Below, piece by piece: positions 36,032 through 45,108 of a DNA stretch of 64,000 bases. Under the pieces are notes generated by a model. The model did no database searches, had not been told where the DNA came from, and was given only the letters and a program-made list of their open reading frames with translations. The stretch comes from Sphingorhabdus sp. M41 (GTDB lineage: Bacteria > Pseudomonadota > Alphaproteobacteria > Sphingomonadales > Sphingomonadaceae): assembly GCF_001586275.1 (NCBI RefSeq), contig NZ_CP014545.1, forward strand, positions 496,001 through 560,000, read 5' to 3'. Numbering within the stretch: the stretch's first letter is position 1; every line of letters begins with the position of its first letter. A program made the position numbers and the translations under genes.

Positions 36032-36900
36032 ATGAAAGCAATTGGCATAATCGGATCGGGGCAAATGGGTGCAGGTATTGCACAGGTCTCGGCTCAGGCA
36101 GGCTATCATGTCTATCTCTCGGATGTTAGTTTGGAGATTGCCGAAAGCAGCAAGGCCGGTATCGCCAGGCAGCTGGCGCGGCTTGTCGAAAAGGAAAAAA
36201 TCGAGCAGCAGGCGGCTGAGACCGCTCTCGGCCGGATCGAACCCATTGTTCAGCTTGATCCCATGGCCAACGCCGATATCATCATCGAAGCCGCCACCGA
36301 GCGCGAAGAGGTCAAGCGCCAGATTTTCGCCGCCGCCTCCGAGGTTCTTGGCCACCAGGCAATACTCGCGAGCAACACGTCATCGATTTCGATCACCCGG
36401 CTGGCGCAGTCGGTCAAAGATCCGTCGCGCTTTGTCGGTGTGCATTTTTTCAATCCGGTGCCACTCATGGGCTGGTTGAAGTCATCCGCGGACTGGCGAC
36501 CAGCGATCAGACCGCAGCCATGGCCAGCGACTTTGCCAAGGCCGTCGGCAAGACTCCGGTCATGGCCAAGGATTCTCCCTGTTTCGTCGTCAATCGCATT
36601 CTGCTGCCGATGCTCAACGAGGCCTTTTTTGCGCTCGGCGAAGGCACAGCGTCGATGGAGGATATTGACCGGGGGATTCAACTGGGCCTCGGCCATCCGA
36701 TGGGGCCGATCACGTTGGCCGATCTGATCGGGCTCGATACGTTGCTGGAAATCCTGCGCGTGCTGCAAAATGACTTTGGCGACCCGAAATATCGCCCCGC
36801 TCCGATCCTGATGAAATATGTCGAGGCTGGCTGGCTGGGCCGCAAGACGGGCAAGGGCTTTTATGATTATTCAGGCGAAGTGCCGGTCCCGACGATGTAG
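36032..36900 (+). pseudogene. 3-hydroxyacyl-CoA (3-hydroxybutyryl-CoA) dehydrogenase with a single-base frameshift
   Basis: The two halves are read in different frames. The N-terminal half (36032 to about 36471) has the NAD motif [22 protein letters not shown] and HFFNPVPLM. The C-terminal half continues from CTG 36472 in the next frame ([13 protein letters not shown]) through [30 protein letters not shown] and [13 protein letters not shown]. After ATG 36467-36469 only GG remains where a three-base glycine codon (as in MGLVEVI of relatives) is expected, so one base is missing. Repaired, it would be 289 residues, the normal size. Both halves look well conserved, so a recent mutation or a sequencing error are equally possible. 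Confidence 0.8.
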
Positions 36901-36998
36901 GTGCAAAATCTTTCGAGATGACCAGTCGGGGATGAAGAGCAGAAAAGACCAATCGCCCGCTGAGAAAATCGGAGCGAACATATAGAGGATGACACGGC

Positions 36999-38144
36999 GT
37001 GAGCGACGAAATCAGAGACTTCAGAATTGACATCCCGAAAACGGCACTGGACGATCTGGACATAAGGCTCCGCCATGTGCGCTGGCCTGATCCGGAGCCG
37101 GTTGATGACTGGTCGCAGGGCATCCCGCTCGACTATGTCAAGACGGTCGTCGAACATTGGCGAACCAGCTATGATTGGCGGCGCTGTGAAGATGCGCTCA
37201 ATCAATATAGTCATCATCTGACCGAGATTGACGGTGTCGATATCCACTTCATGCATATCCGCTCGCCGGAAGCGGATGCGCGGCCGCTGCTGATGACCCA
37301 TGGCTGGCCGGGTTCGATTGTCGAGTTCATGGATGTGATCGGCCCGCTGACCGATCCGGTTGCCTATGGCGGCGAGGCGAAGGACGCCTATCATCTGGTG
37401 GTGCCCTCGCTGCCGGGATTTGGCTTTTCGGGTAAGCCGACCACCACTGGCTGGGGCATGGAAAAAATCGCAACCGCATGGGACACGCTCATGACCCGGC
37501 TCGGCTATGACCGCTATTTTGCCCAGGGCGGCGACTGGGGCGGGATGGTGACATCCGTCATCGGCGCGCAAGATCTGGGGCATTGTGCAGGCATCCATGT
37601 CAATCTGGTCATTGTCGGTCCCCCTTCCGAAGAGATCATGTCCAATCCGACGCCGGAAGAGCAGGCATCGCTGGTGCATTTTGCCACTTATCAGGAACAG
37701 GGTTCGGGCTATGCCGAAATCCAGCGGACCCGGCCCCAGACCCTCGGCTATGGTCTCGCCGATTCTCCGGTCGGTCAGATGGCCTGGATCATGGAGAAAT
37801 TCCAGGGCTGGGCCGACGATGCCAAGGCCCCGGATGACAATTTCGACTGTGACCGGTTGCTCGACAATGTGATGATCTACTGGCTCAACAACGCCGGCGC
37901 ATCCTCGGCACGCCTCTACCGAGAAAGTTTCGGCGCGCCCAATATCGATCCCGTCAGCATACCCTCCGGCTGCAGCATTTTTCCCAACGAGATTATCACC
38001 CCCTCGCGCCGCTGGGCGGAGCAACGGTTCAAGAATTTGCGCCACTGGGGCGAGCTGGAAAAGGGCGGTCATTTCGCGGCGATGGAAGTGCCGGAGCTGT
38101 TTGTGCAGGAAGTGCGCAGCTGTTTTGCCGGGATGGAGCTCTAG
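36999..38144 (+). CDS. Epoxide hydrolase family alpha/beta hydrolase
   Basis: A 381-residue protein with an N-terminal EHN domain (DFRIDIPKTALDDLDIRL) and an alpha/beta-hydrolase domain. The oxyanion motif is HGWPGS (101-106), the nucleophile D179 in GGDWGG, and the catalytic histidine in EKGGHFAAMEVPELF near the C-terminus. It opens epoxides through a covalent ester; microsomal-type relatives act on lipophilic or juvenile-hormone-like epoxides. The start is GTG 36999. Three ABC transporter genes follow, seven bases on. Confidence 0.9.
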   Translation: MSDEIRDFRIDIPKTALDDLDIRLRHVRWPDPEPVDDWSQGIPLDYVKTVVEHWRTSYDWRRCEDALNQYSHHLTEIDGVDIHFMHIRSPEADARPLLMTHGWPGSIVEFMDVIGPLTDPVAYGGEAKDAYHLVVPSLPGFGFSGKPTTTGWGMEKIATAWDTLMTRLGYDRYFAQGGDWGGMVTSVIGAQDLGHCAGIHVNLVIVGPPSEEIMSNPTPEEQASLVHFATYQEQGSGYAEIQRTRPQTLGYGLADSPVGQMAWIMEKFQGWADDAKAPDDNFDCDRLLDNVMIYWLNNAGASSARLYRESFGAPNIDPVSIPSGCSIFPNEIITPSRRWAEQRFKNLRHWGELEKGGHFAAMEVPELFVQEVRSCFAGMEL

Positions 38145-38150
38145 CGGCAC

Positions 38151-39071
38151 GTGCTTTCCCTGATCACCCGGCGGCTGATGACGGCGATCCCGACGCTGCT
38201 GGTGATCATATTGGCGTCTTTCTTCCTCATGCGCCTCGCGCCCGGCGGGCCGTTTGACGGGGAACGTCCGCTCGACCCGGCAACGCAGGCGGCATTGCAA
38301 CAGGCTTATGGTCTGGATCGGCCACTCTGGGAGCAGGCGTGGCTCTATATTTCTCGGCTGGTGCAGGGGGATTTCGGACCTTCGCTGGTCTATCGCGATT
38401 TCACCGTATCGGAACTGATCGCGCAGGGGCTGCCGATTTCCCTCACCCTAGGCGGTCTGGCGATCATGCTCGCGCTGATAATCGGCGTGACAGCCGGCCT
38501 GTTTGCTGCCGTGCGAGCGGGACAGGCGGCAGACAAGGCGATCATGATGCTGGCAACGGTCGCCACTGCGCTGCCGACCTTTGTCACCGGACCGGCCCTG
38601 GCCTTGTTCTTCGGGCTGTGGCTCGGATTGCTGCCGGTTTCTGGCATGGGAGACGGAGGCGCCTGGCTGATCATGCCGGTTGTCGCCCTGGCGCTGCCAG
38701 TATCGGGAGCCATTGCCAAGCTCACCCGCGCCGGACTGGCCAGCGTGCTCAAGCAGGACCATATCCGCACCGCGCGGGCGCGCGGTCTTTCCGAAACCAA
38801 AATCCTGTTCAAACATGGACTCCGGCCAGCGCTGGTTCCGGTGGCGAGCTATCTCGGTCCGGCAGCGGCGGGCCTTTTGACCGGGGCAGTCGTGGTCGAA
38901 ACGGTTTTCGGCCTGCCGGGTCTCGGGCGCTATTTTGTCCAGGGCGCGCTCAATCGCGACTATCCGCTCGTACTCGGCGTGGTGACGCTCTACGCCGCGC
39001 TGATCATATTGTTCAATCTGTTTGCCGACCTGATATACGGCTGGCTCGACCCCAGAATACGGGAAGGGTGA
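38151..39071 (+). CDS. ABC transporter permease, DppB/OppB type
   Basis: A 306-residue inner-membrane permease. N-terminal helix IPTLLVIILASFFLMRL and PGGPFDGERPLDP are typical of DppB; the EAA loop reads IRTARARGLSETKILFKHGLRPAL; ETVFGLPGLGRYFVQGALNRDYP is the conserved C-terminal block. The start is GTG 38151. The system imports di/oligopeptides or related compounds, but no substrate-binding protein is in the window. Confidence 0.92.
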   Translation: MLSLITRRLMTAIPTLLVIILASFFLMRLAPGGPFDGERPLDPATQAALQQAYGLDRPLWEQAWLYISRLVQGDFGPSLVYRDFTVSELIAQGLPISLTLGGLAIMLALIIGVTAGLFAAVRAGQAADKAIMMLATVATALPTFVTGPALALFFGLWLGLLPVSGMGDGGAWLIMPVVALALPVSGAIAKLTRAGLASVLKQDHIRTARARGLSETKILFKHGLRPALVPVASYLGPAAAGLLTGAVVVETVFGLPGLGRYFVQGALNRDYPLVLGVVTLYAALIILFNLFADLIYGWLDPRIREG

Positions 39072-39075
39072 GACG

Positions 39076-39864
39076 TTGCTGAAACATCATTTCCCGCTTG
39101 TTCTGGTGCTGGTGATTGTGACGCTGGCTCTATTGCTGCCGTTCTTGTTACCGTGGAGCTATGACCAGATCGACTGGGATGCCGTCCGCTCACCGGCATT
39201 TAGCGGCTCGCATCTTTTCGGGACGGATGAAATCGGCCGAGACCGCCTGGCGCGGCTGGCAGCGGGCACCCGGATCACGCTGATGGTCGCGATTGCAGCG
39301 GCGCTGGTTTCCCTGATTGTCGGCATCGCCTGGGGCGCCACCGCAGGCTGGATCGGCGGCAGAGTCGACGAAGCGATGATGCGCATAGTCGACGGCCTGT
39401 ACGCTCTGCCCTTCATGTTCATCGTCATCCTGCTGATGGTGGTGTTCGGACGGTCAATATTGCTGGTCTTCGTCGGCATCGGACTGGTTGAGTGGCTGAC
39501 CATGGCGCGGGTGGTCCGCGGGCAGGTGATGGCGCTGAAACAGCGGCCCTTCATTCTCGCCGCCGAAGCGGCGGGTACACCCTCAATCGCGATCATCCTG
39601 CGCCATATTTTGCCCAATATTGCCGGTGTCGCGCTTGCCTATCTGATGCTGACCGTGCCGCAGGTGGTGATGGTCGAGAGCTTCCTCTCCTTCCTCGGTC
39701 TGGGCGTGCAGGAACCGCTGACCTCGCTGGGTATATTGGTGAAAGAAGGTGCCGACGACATGGATATGGCACCGCTCGGCCTGCTGCTGCCCGGCGGCTT
39801 GCTGGTGCTGATCCTGGTCTGCCTGACGATAGAAGGCGAACGACTGAGAGACCGTTTCTCATGA
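39076..39864 (+). CDS. ABC transporter permease, DppC/OppC type
   Basis: A 262-residue partner permease. HLFGTDEIGRDRLARL and the EAA loop PFILAAEAAGTPSIAIILRHILPN are diagnostic, and SFLSFLGLGVQEPLTSLG is conserved. The start is TTG 39076 with AGGGTGAG just upstream; it begins four bases after the first permease. The stop overlaps the ATPase start as ATGA. Confidence 0.91.
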   Translation: MLKHHFPLVLVLVIVTLALLLPFLLPWSYDQIDWDAVRSPAFSGSHLFGTDEIGRDRLARLAAGTRITLMVAIAAALVSLIVGIAWGATAGWIGGRVDEAMMRIVDGLYALPFMFIVILLMVVFGRSILLVFVGIGLVEWLTMARVVRGQVMALKQRPFILAAEAAGTPSIAIILRHILPNIAGVALAYLMLTVPQVVMVESFLSFLGLGVQEPLTSLGILVKEGADDMDMAPLGLLLPGGLLVLILVCLTIEGERLRDRFS

Positions 39865-41408
39865 GCCTTTATGAGATCCGAAACCTGGCCGTGGATATTG
39901 CCGGCAAGCGGCTGGTTGAAGAAGTCAGTCTGGCTGTTGAAGCGGGGAAATGCACAGCGATTATCGGTGCATCCGGTTCCGGGAAAAGCCTGACCTGCCT
40001 GACACCGTTCAGACTGACTCCCGGGATCGCTTCCGGAGCGATGATATTGGATGGTATCAGTATCGGTGATGCTGACGCCCAGCAGTTGCGCGATGCGCGC
40101 CGCCGGCTCACCGGATTCATATTCCAGCAGCCATTGACCGCGCTGACGCCGCATCTTTCTATCGGCGCGCAATTGCAGGAAGCGACGATGCAGGCCGGAG
40201 CAGCGCGGCCATCCCGCCAGGAGCTGGCGCAGAAGCTTGAGCGCGTAGGTCTGTCCCGGCCGGACGAGCGGCTGGACCAGTTCCCGCATCGCCTGTCCGG
40301 TGGCGAACGCCAGCGAGTGATGATTGCCGCTGCCATCGCCCACAGTCCCAAATTGCTGATCGCCGACGAACCGACCAGCGCGCTGGATGCGTCCCTGCGC
40401 GCGGAGATCATGGATCTGCTGGATGAATTGCGTGCCGAGCAAGGAATCGGAATGCTGCTGGTCAGCCATGATCTTGCTTCGGTCCGGGAGCATGCGGATC
40501 AACTGGTTGTGATGGAGAAGGGACGGTTGGTGGAATCCGGTCCGGCTGGCGCTTTGATGGCCAATCCTGCGGAAGATTATACCAAGCGTCTGATTGCCGC
40601 CACTCCCCGTCTTGATGAGCCACTCCCAAAGCTCAGCCATCCTCGTGAGCCGTTGCTCGAAACCGTGCGCATTGGCGTCGAGTTCCATCGCCCCGGCTGG
40701 CGACGCGGCAATATCCGCGCGGTGGTTGATGCCAGTATCATCGTACGACAGAGCGAATCTGTGGCCCTTGTCGGCGGCTCCGGTTCCGGAAAATCAACGC
40801 TCGGGCGCGCCATTGCCAGTATCGGCCCGGTGACCGACGGTGAAATCCTGTGGCAAGGAACCGCGCTTCCCGAGCGCGGCAAGCGCGATCTGGAAATGCG
40901 CCGGTTGATCCAGCCGGTTTTTCAAGACCCGGTCGCCAGTCTCGATCCGCAATGGCGGGTCAGCGACATCGTGACCGAACCGCTGCGTAACCTTCGGCTT
41001 GATCTGACAAGGACCGAATGGAATGATCTGGCGCGACAAGCGTTATCCAATGTCGATTTGACGGACGATTTTCTGAGCCGCCTGCCAGCCAGTCTCTCGG
41101 GTGGCCAGGCGCAGCGGGTGGCGATTGCGCGAGCGATTGTTGCATCTCCGCAGCTGCTGGTGCTGGACGAAGCGACATCGGCGCTTGATCCGCTGGTCGG
41201 AGCGGAAATTCTCGACCTGCTTCTCCGGCTGCAGGTCGAGAATGGTTTGAGCTTGCTGGTCATCACCCACGACATTGCCGCCGCGCGCCGGTTGTGCCAC
41301 CGGATTGCGGTGATGGAAGAGGGGCGGATCGTTGAGACGGGTGATATGCAGGCGGTCATTGACGATCCCCGGCATCCGGCGACACAAAAGCTTATCACCG
41401 CCAGTTAA
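39861..41408 (+). CDS. Fused double-ATPase ABC protein (DppD-DppF type)
   Basis: A 515-residue protein carrying two nucleotide-binding domains in one chain. Domain one: Walker A GASGSGKS (36-43), signature LSGGERQRV, Walker B LLIADEPTSALD. Domain two (from about residue 260): GGSGSGKST, LSGGQAQRV, LLVLDEATSALD. Fused ATPases of this kind serve peptide, nickel and oligosaccharide importers. The ATG at 39861 overlaps the permease stop; a longer reading from 39492 is a shadow. A strong terminator begins at its stop codon. Confidence 0.93.
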   Translation: MSLYEIRNLAVDIAGKRLVEEVSLAVEAGKCTAIIGASGSGKSLTCLTPFRLTPGIASGAMILDGISIGDADAQQLRDARRRLTGFIFQQPLTALTPHLSIGAQLQEATMQAGAARPSRQELAQKLERVGLSRPDERLDQFPHRLSGGERQRVMIAAAIAHSPKLLIADEPTSALDASLRAEIMDLLDELRAEQGIGMLLVSHDLASVREHADQLVVMEKGRLVESGPAGALMANPAEDYTKRLIAATPRLDEPLPKLSHPREPLLETVRIGVEFHRPGWRRGNIRAVVDASIIVRQSESVALVGGSGSGKSTLGRAIASIGPVTDGEILWQGTALPERGKRDLEMRRLIQPVFQDPVASLDPQWRVSDIVTEPLRNLRLDLTRTEWNDLARQALSNVDLTDDFLSRLPASLSGGQAQRVAIARAIVASPQLLVLDEATSALDPLVGAEILDLLLRLQVENGLSLLVITHDIAAARRLCHRIAVMEEGRIVETGDMQAVIDDPRHPATQKLITAS

Positions 41409-41446
41409 AAAAGGGGCCACCCGGTTATCCGAATGGCCCCCTTTTT
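41407..41446. terminator. Bidirectional terminator between the ABC operon and the porin
   Basis: AAAAAAGGGGCCA (41407-41419) pairs with TGGCCCCCTTTTT (41434-41446), flanked by A and T runs, so it can stop transcription from both the ABC operon (+) and the porin gene (-). Confidence 0.85.
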
Positions 41447-41465
41447 CAGCGTGGCTTTTGTGAAT

Positions 41466-42245
41466 TTAGAAGGATACGCCGAGAGTGAAAACGATCGCGC
41501 TGTCGGTAAAATTGTTGATCGAAGGCGCGTCGGTATCGGTATAGGCCAGTGTGGCGGTCAGATTGTCGGTGATCGCCCAGTCCACACCGAGCATCCAGTC
41601 AACATAATCATTCACGCCGAGAACACCCGCTGGATTGCCCAGTGATCCTTCATTGATGCCGATATTGGCGTTCAATGTGATCGGGGTCTCCGGAATTCCG
41701 GCCGAAACACCGGTGTAGATGTAGACATTATCCGAATTGCCCAAGCTGTCCTGACTCCAGGCATAAGCGATGCCGCTGGTGACTTCGACCGGACCGACTG
41801 TGCCGGACACTGAAGCATAAGGCTCGAAATAGTCGCTCGGTCCAGCTGCTCCGTCTTCACCATTGGGGTAGAAGTAATAGAGCAGTCCCACGTCAAGGGT
41901 CAGGCCGGATGTTACTTCACCGGACCAGCCGCCATAGATATCCAGTTCTGTATGACCATATGTAGGGCTGTCTTCGATCGAAGATCCCCATGTGCCGATA
42001 TAGAAGCCGCTATCGTGTGCTACGTCAATACCGCCCTGGATGGCGATGTCGCCGTCGGAAAAGGACAGGCCACGGAAGCGATAATCTGATGTTACCGCAG
42101 CATTGCCCGACACTGTGATTCCGCTGGAAGATTCACCTTCCTGAGCAAAAGCTGGTGCGGCCGTGCTGGCCAGCAAGATGGCCGAGAGGCCGACGATTGT
42201 TGACTTGGCTTTTCCGCCAAGGTTGATTTTATTGGACGTGCGCAT
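41466..42245 (-). CDS. TorF-family putative outer-membrane porin
   Basis: A 259-residue beta-barrel protein. The signal peptide has STIVGLSAILLASTAAPAFA-Q. The mature chain is made of alternating amphipathic strands (VTSDYRFRGLSFSDGDIAIQ is the TorF start, cited in part) and ends in IVFTLGVSF, with the terminal phenylalanine required for barrel insertion. The start at 42245 follows AAAGGGA; longer readings have no signal peptide. The solute is unknown. Confidence 0.88.
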   Translation of the reverse strand: MRTSNKINLGGKAKSTIVGLSAILLASTAAPAFAQEGESSSGITVSGNAAVTSDYRFRGLSFSDGDIAIQGGIDVAHDSGFYIGTWGSSIEDSPTYGHTELDIYGGWSGEVTSGLTLDVGLLYYFYPNGEDGAAGPSDYFEPYASVSGTVGPVEVTSGIAYAWSQDSLGNSDNVYIYTGVSAGIPETPITLNANIGINEGSLGNPAGVLGVNDYVDWMLGVDWAITDNLTATLAYTDTDAPSINNFTDSAIVFTLGVSF

Positions 42246-42548
42246 GGAAATCCCTTTCTCGTTAATGCGTATCGCCCCTCCTGATATTGCTTCGGCTGTT
42301 TTTTTATTGCGCCAGATGCCCCGAACGCGAACAGTCTCTAAACAACTGCAGGAAAGCTGCTCTATATTATTGCGCTGTACAAGAAAGAAAACGACAGGAA
42401 CGATGACATAGTTCAAAAATGTTGCACTTGCGCCACATACGGGTTTTTGGTCGCTTAAAATTTAGGCGGATTTTGTCCGTGGTGACTAATAAAGCGCCAT
42501 TTGGAGATTGGCAGCTTGATCACCACAACTTGATATTGCGCCTTTGCC
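42246..42548. other. Non-coding stretch between mscS and the porin gene
   Basis: These 303 bases hold the porin leader and promoter region (minus strand) and the 3' side of mscS. The only structure I see is GTGGTGA (42479-42485) with its reverse complement TCACCAC (42520-42526), 34 bases apart, plus AT-rich DNA at 42300-42420. No gene, RNA or clear promoter hexamers can be supported. Confidence 0.5.
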
Positions 42549-43886
42549 TCACTCGGTTGGTGTCGATTCTGTCAGGGGCATAGTCGGTTCGGAGCCGGCT
42601 TCAAGCGTGAAGGTTCCACCCTTTGGCAGTGACCGGATATGAACGTCCCGTTGCGGGAAGGGGATCTCGACCCCATGTTCCTTGAACAAATCCCATACCC
42701 GTTTCAGGATCGCTGCCTTGAAATTGCCAACCCCGGATTGCGGATCCTTGATCCAGCAGCGGATTTCAAAATTGACACTATTATCGCCGAATTCCAGCAT
42801 CCAGACGACCGGCTTGGGATGATTGAGCACCCGTGGTACGTCGACGCAAGCCTGTTTCATCAGATCAATCGCCTGATCCATGTCGGTATTATAGGATACA
42901 CCTACCGGGATGCTGATCCGGACATTGGGACTGGAGTAAGACCAGTTTTCCACTTCCCGCGTCATGAGATCCTCGTTCGGGATCAGATGTTCCTTGCCTT
43001 CCCGAGTGAGAACCGAGACCGCGCGGACACCAATCTTGTTGACCCAGCCATAGGTGTTGCCGACCGCGATCACGTCACCGGGCTTGATCGAACGATCCAT
43101 TAACAGGATGATTCCGGCGATCAGGTTACCAATTGTCTTCTGCATGCCGAAACCGATGGCGAGGCCGAAAGCGCCGGAGAAGACGGCCAAGGCAGTGAGG
43201 TCGATCCCGACCACGTCTAGGCCCAGAACAAAGGCGCCGGCCAATATCGCGACGGTGGCGAGTTTCTGGCCCAATACCTTCTGCGCGCCATCCAGTTCGC
43301 TGTTGCTGATGATATAAGCGACCAGCTTCATAAGCACGCGGGCAACCGCGAGCAGGATCACGGCAGTCATCGCCAGGGTCACGATCCAGAGCAGCGAAAT
43401 CCTTCTCGAGCCGATACCGAAACCAACCTTGTCCAGAGCAAGGGTGATTGGTTCGATTCCGCCAACCAGGCCCGATCCGATACTCACGAACAGGGCCAGA
43501 CCAATGAGTGTACCCAACCAGTCCGGCATTCGCACACCGCGGATCAGGTCATTGGCAAACAGGCCGACCGTTATGGCAATGGTGAGAGAAAAGACGACCT
43601 GGGCGATCAGATGCCAGGGATAGAAAGCCAGGAAAATGCCGCACAGGATGAATGTGGTTGCACGCCGGGTCATGTCACGGATACGCCGACCGGCGAGTTC
43701 GCTCTCATAGCCCGCGCGCGCTTCCCAGAGGTGGCGCAACTTGGGGCCGATATATTTGCTGAGATACCAGCCGGCGGTCAGGGCCAGCATGACCAGTCCC
43801 GCGGCCACGGCGCCTTCGATATATTGGACGTTGCGGGGTGTGTCAGGAGTCAGAGATTCCAGATATTTGAACGCATTGTCGATCAT
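42549..43886 (-). CDS. Mechanosensitive channel, MscS family
   Basis: A 445-residue MscS-like channel with an extended N-terminus. Six hydrophobic segments precede the pore helix GAFGLAIGFGMQKTIGNLIAGIIL (its G/A pattern near residues 235-258; cited by key positions), followed by the beta domain RSIKPGDVIAVGNTYGWV and a C-terminal alpha/beta domain ending near VHIRSLP. It releases solutes on hypo-osmotic shock. It overlaps metC by four bases, so is the last gene of sseA-metC-mscS. Confidence 0.9.
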   Translation of the reverse strand: MIDNAFKYLESLTPDTPRNVQYIEGAVAAGLVMLALTAGWYLSKYIGPKLRHLWEARAGYESELAGRRIRDMTRRATTFILCGIFLAFYPWHLIAQVVFSLTIAITVGLFANDLIRGVRMPDWLGTLIGLALFVSIGSGLVGGIEPITLALDKVGFGIGSRRISLLWIVTLAMTAVILLAVARVLMKLVAYIISNSELDGAQKVLGQKLATVAILAGAFVLGLDVVGIDLTALAVFSGAFGLAIGFGMQKTIGNLIAGIILLMDRSIKPGDVIAVGNTYGWVNKIGVRAVSVLTREGKEHLIPNEDLMTREVENWSYSSPNVRISIPVGVSYNTDMDQAIDLMKQACVDVPRVLNHPKPVVWMLEFGDNSVNFEIRCWIKDPQSGVGNFKAAILKRVWDLFKEHGVEIPFPQRDVHIRSLPKGGTFTLEAGSEPTMPLTESTPTE

Positions 43887-45082
43887 GGTTTTGCACTGTG
43901 GTAATGTTCAAAAGCTTTGGCAAGGTCCGCTATCAGATCATCCGGGTCTTCCAGTCCGATATTCAGCCGCACCAACGGGCCTTTCCCGGTCCATTCGGTT
44001 GCGGTGCGATGTTTTTCCGGATCAACCGGCAGCGCAAGGCTTTCGAAACCACCCCAGCTATAGCCGATGCCGAATAGAGTCAGCGCATCGATGAAAGCGG
44101 CGCGGGACCGGTCGTCACCATCCGATAGCTCGAAGGAAAACAGGCCTGACGCTCCGGTGAAATCACGTTTCCATATTTCGTGACCCGGACAATCCGGCAG
44201 GGCAGGGTGAAGGACCAGGCCGACTTCGAGCCGTTCTTTCAACCAATGGGCGATTTTAAGAGCGCTGGATTCATGCTGGCGCAGCCGGACGTCGAGCGTC
44301 CTCAATCCCCGCGCAGCGAGATAGGCGTCATCCGGTGAGACCACCTGGCCCAGTTGCTGGGCTGTGCGCCGGAGGCGGGTCCAATATTTGCTGTGGGTGG
44401 TGACCGCGCCCATCATTACATCGCTATGCCCGACAATATATTTGGTTGCGGCGGTTATCGCGATATCGACACCATGTTCCAGCGCCAGGAAGAAGCGCGA
44501 AGTCGCCCATGTGTTGTCGAGGAGGGTGATCACGCCCGCCGCACGCGCCGCCTCGCAGATCGCCGGCACGTCCTGAACCTCGAAGGTCAGGCTGCCGGGG
44601 CTTTCCAACAATATCGCCTTTGTGTCGGGACCGAAGAGATCGGCGATGTCGGCGCCGATCAACGGATCATAATAGCGCGCTGTTATCCCCATGCGTTTAA
44701 GAAAGGCATCGGCGAAGCTGCGGCTGGGGTCATAGCTGCTGTCGGTGAGTAATATCTCGTCGCCCGGCTTCAGAACCGCGAGGAGCGAACAGGAAATGGC
44801 GGCAACACCGGAAGGATAAAGCATGGTGCCGGCGGCGCCGGGCTCCATTTCGGTCAGCGCTTCCGCCAGTGACCATTGGGTCGGAGAACCGCGACGACCG
44901 TAGAAAAAACGGCCATCATCGTTCGACGTCAGGCCTTCCCGGAGATGAGCGACATCGTCATAGAGATGCGTGCTTCCGCGCCATACGGGCGGATTGACCA
45001 CGGCTCCGGTCCATATTTTCCGGCGACCACCGGTAACGACCTGAGTCGCGGGCTTTTTTGAACCAGAGCCGGTATCGGCCAA
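43883..45082 (-). CDS. metC: Cystathionine beta-lyase
   Basis: A 399-residue PLP enzyme of trans-sulfuration that cleaves cystathionine to homocysteine. PLP lysine K214 is in AATKYIVGHSDVM, D189 in LLDNTWAT, and the N-terminal active-site region reads FFYGRRGSPTQ. The SDVMMG segment fits beta-lyase rather than gamma-synthase. It starts 26 bases after sseA, both acting on sulfur amino acids. Confidence 0.91.
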   Translation of the reverse strand: MADTGSGSKKPATQVVTGGRRKIWTGAVVNPPVWRGSTHLYDDVAHLREGLTSNDDGRFFYGRRGSPTQWSLAEALTEMEPGAAGTMLYPSGVAAISCSLLAVLKPGDEILLTDSSYDPSRSFADAFLKRMGITARYYDPLIGADIADLFGPDTKAILLESPGSLTFEVQDVPAICEAARAAGVITLLDNTWATSRFFLALEHGVDIAITAATKYIVGHSDVMMGAVTTHSKYWTRLRRTAQQLGQVVSPDDAYLAARGLRTLDVRLRQHESSALKIAHWLKERLEVGLVLHPALPDCPGHEIWKRDFTGASGLFSFELSDGDDRSRAAFIDALTLFGIGYSWGGFESLALPVDPEKHRTATEWTGKGPLVRLNIGLEDPDDLIADLAKAFEHYHSAKP

Positions 45083-45108
45083 TTAAAGTTCCAGCAGTGC
45101 TGGCATAT

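Noticed and set aside
36867-38300. A 477-codon minus-strand open frame opposite the epoxide hydrolase
   Set aside because: The plus strand carries a complete epoxide hydrolase with all catalytic motifs; the antisense translation shows no domain.
39492-39860. Longer start for the fused ATPase
   Set aside because: It would cover a third of the preceding permease in another frame; ATG 39861 overlaps the permease stop in the usual ATGA form.
42246-42416. N-terminal extension of the porin gene
   Set aside because: The extra 57 residues lack a signal peptide and strand pattern; the start at 42245 has a good ribosome site directly before a normal signal sequence.
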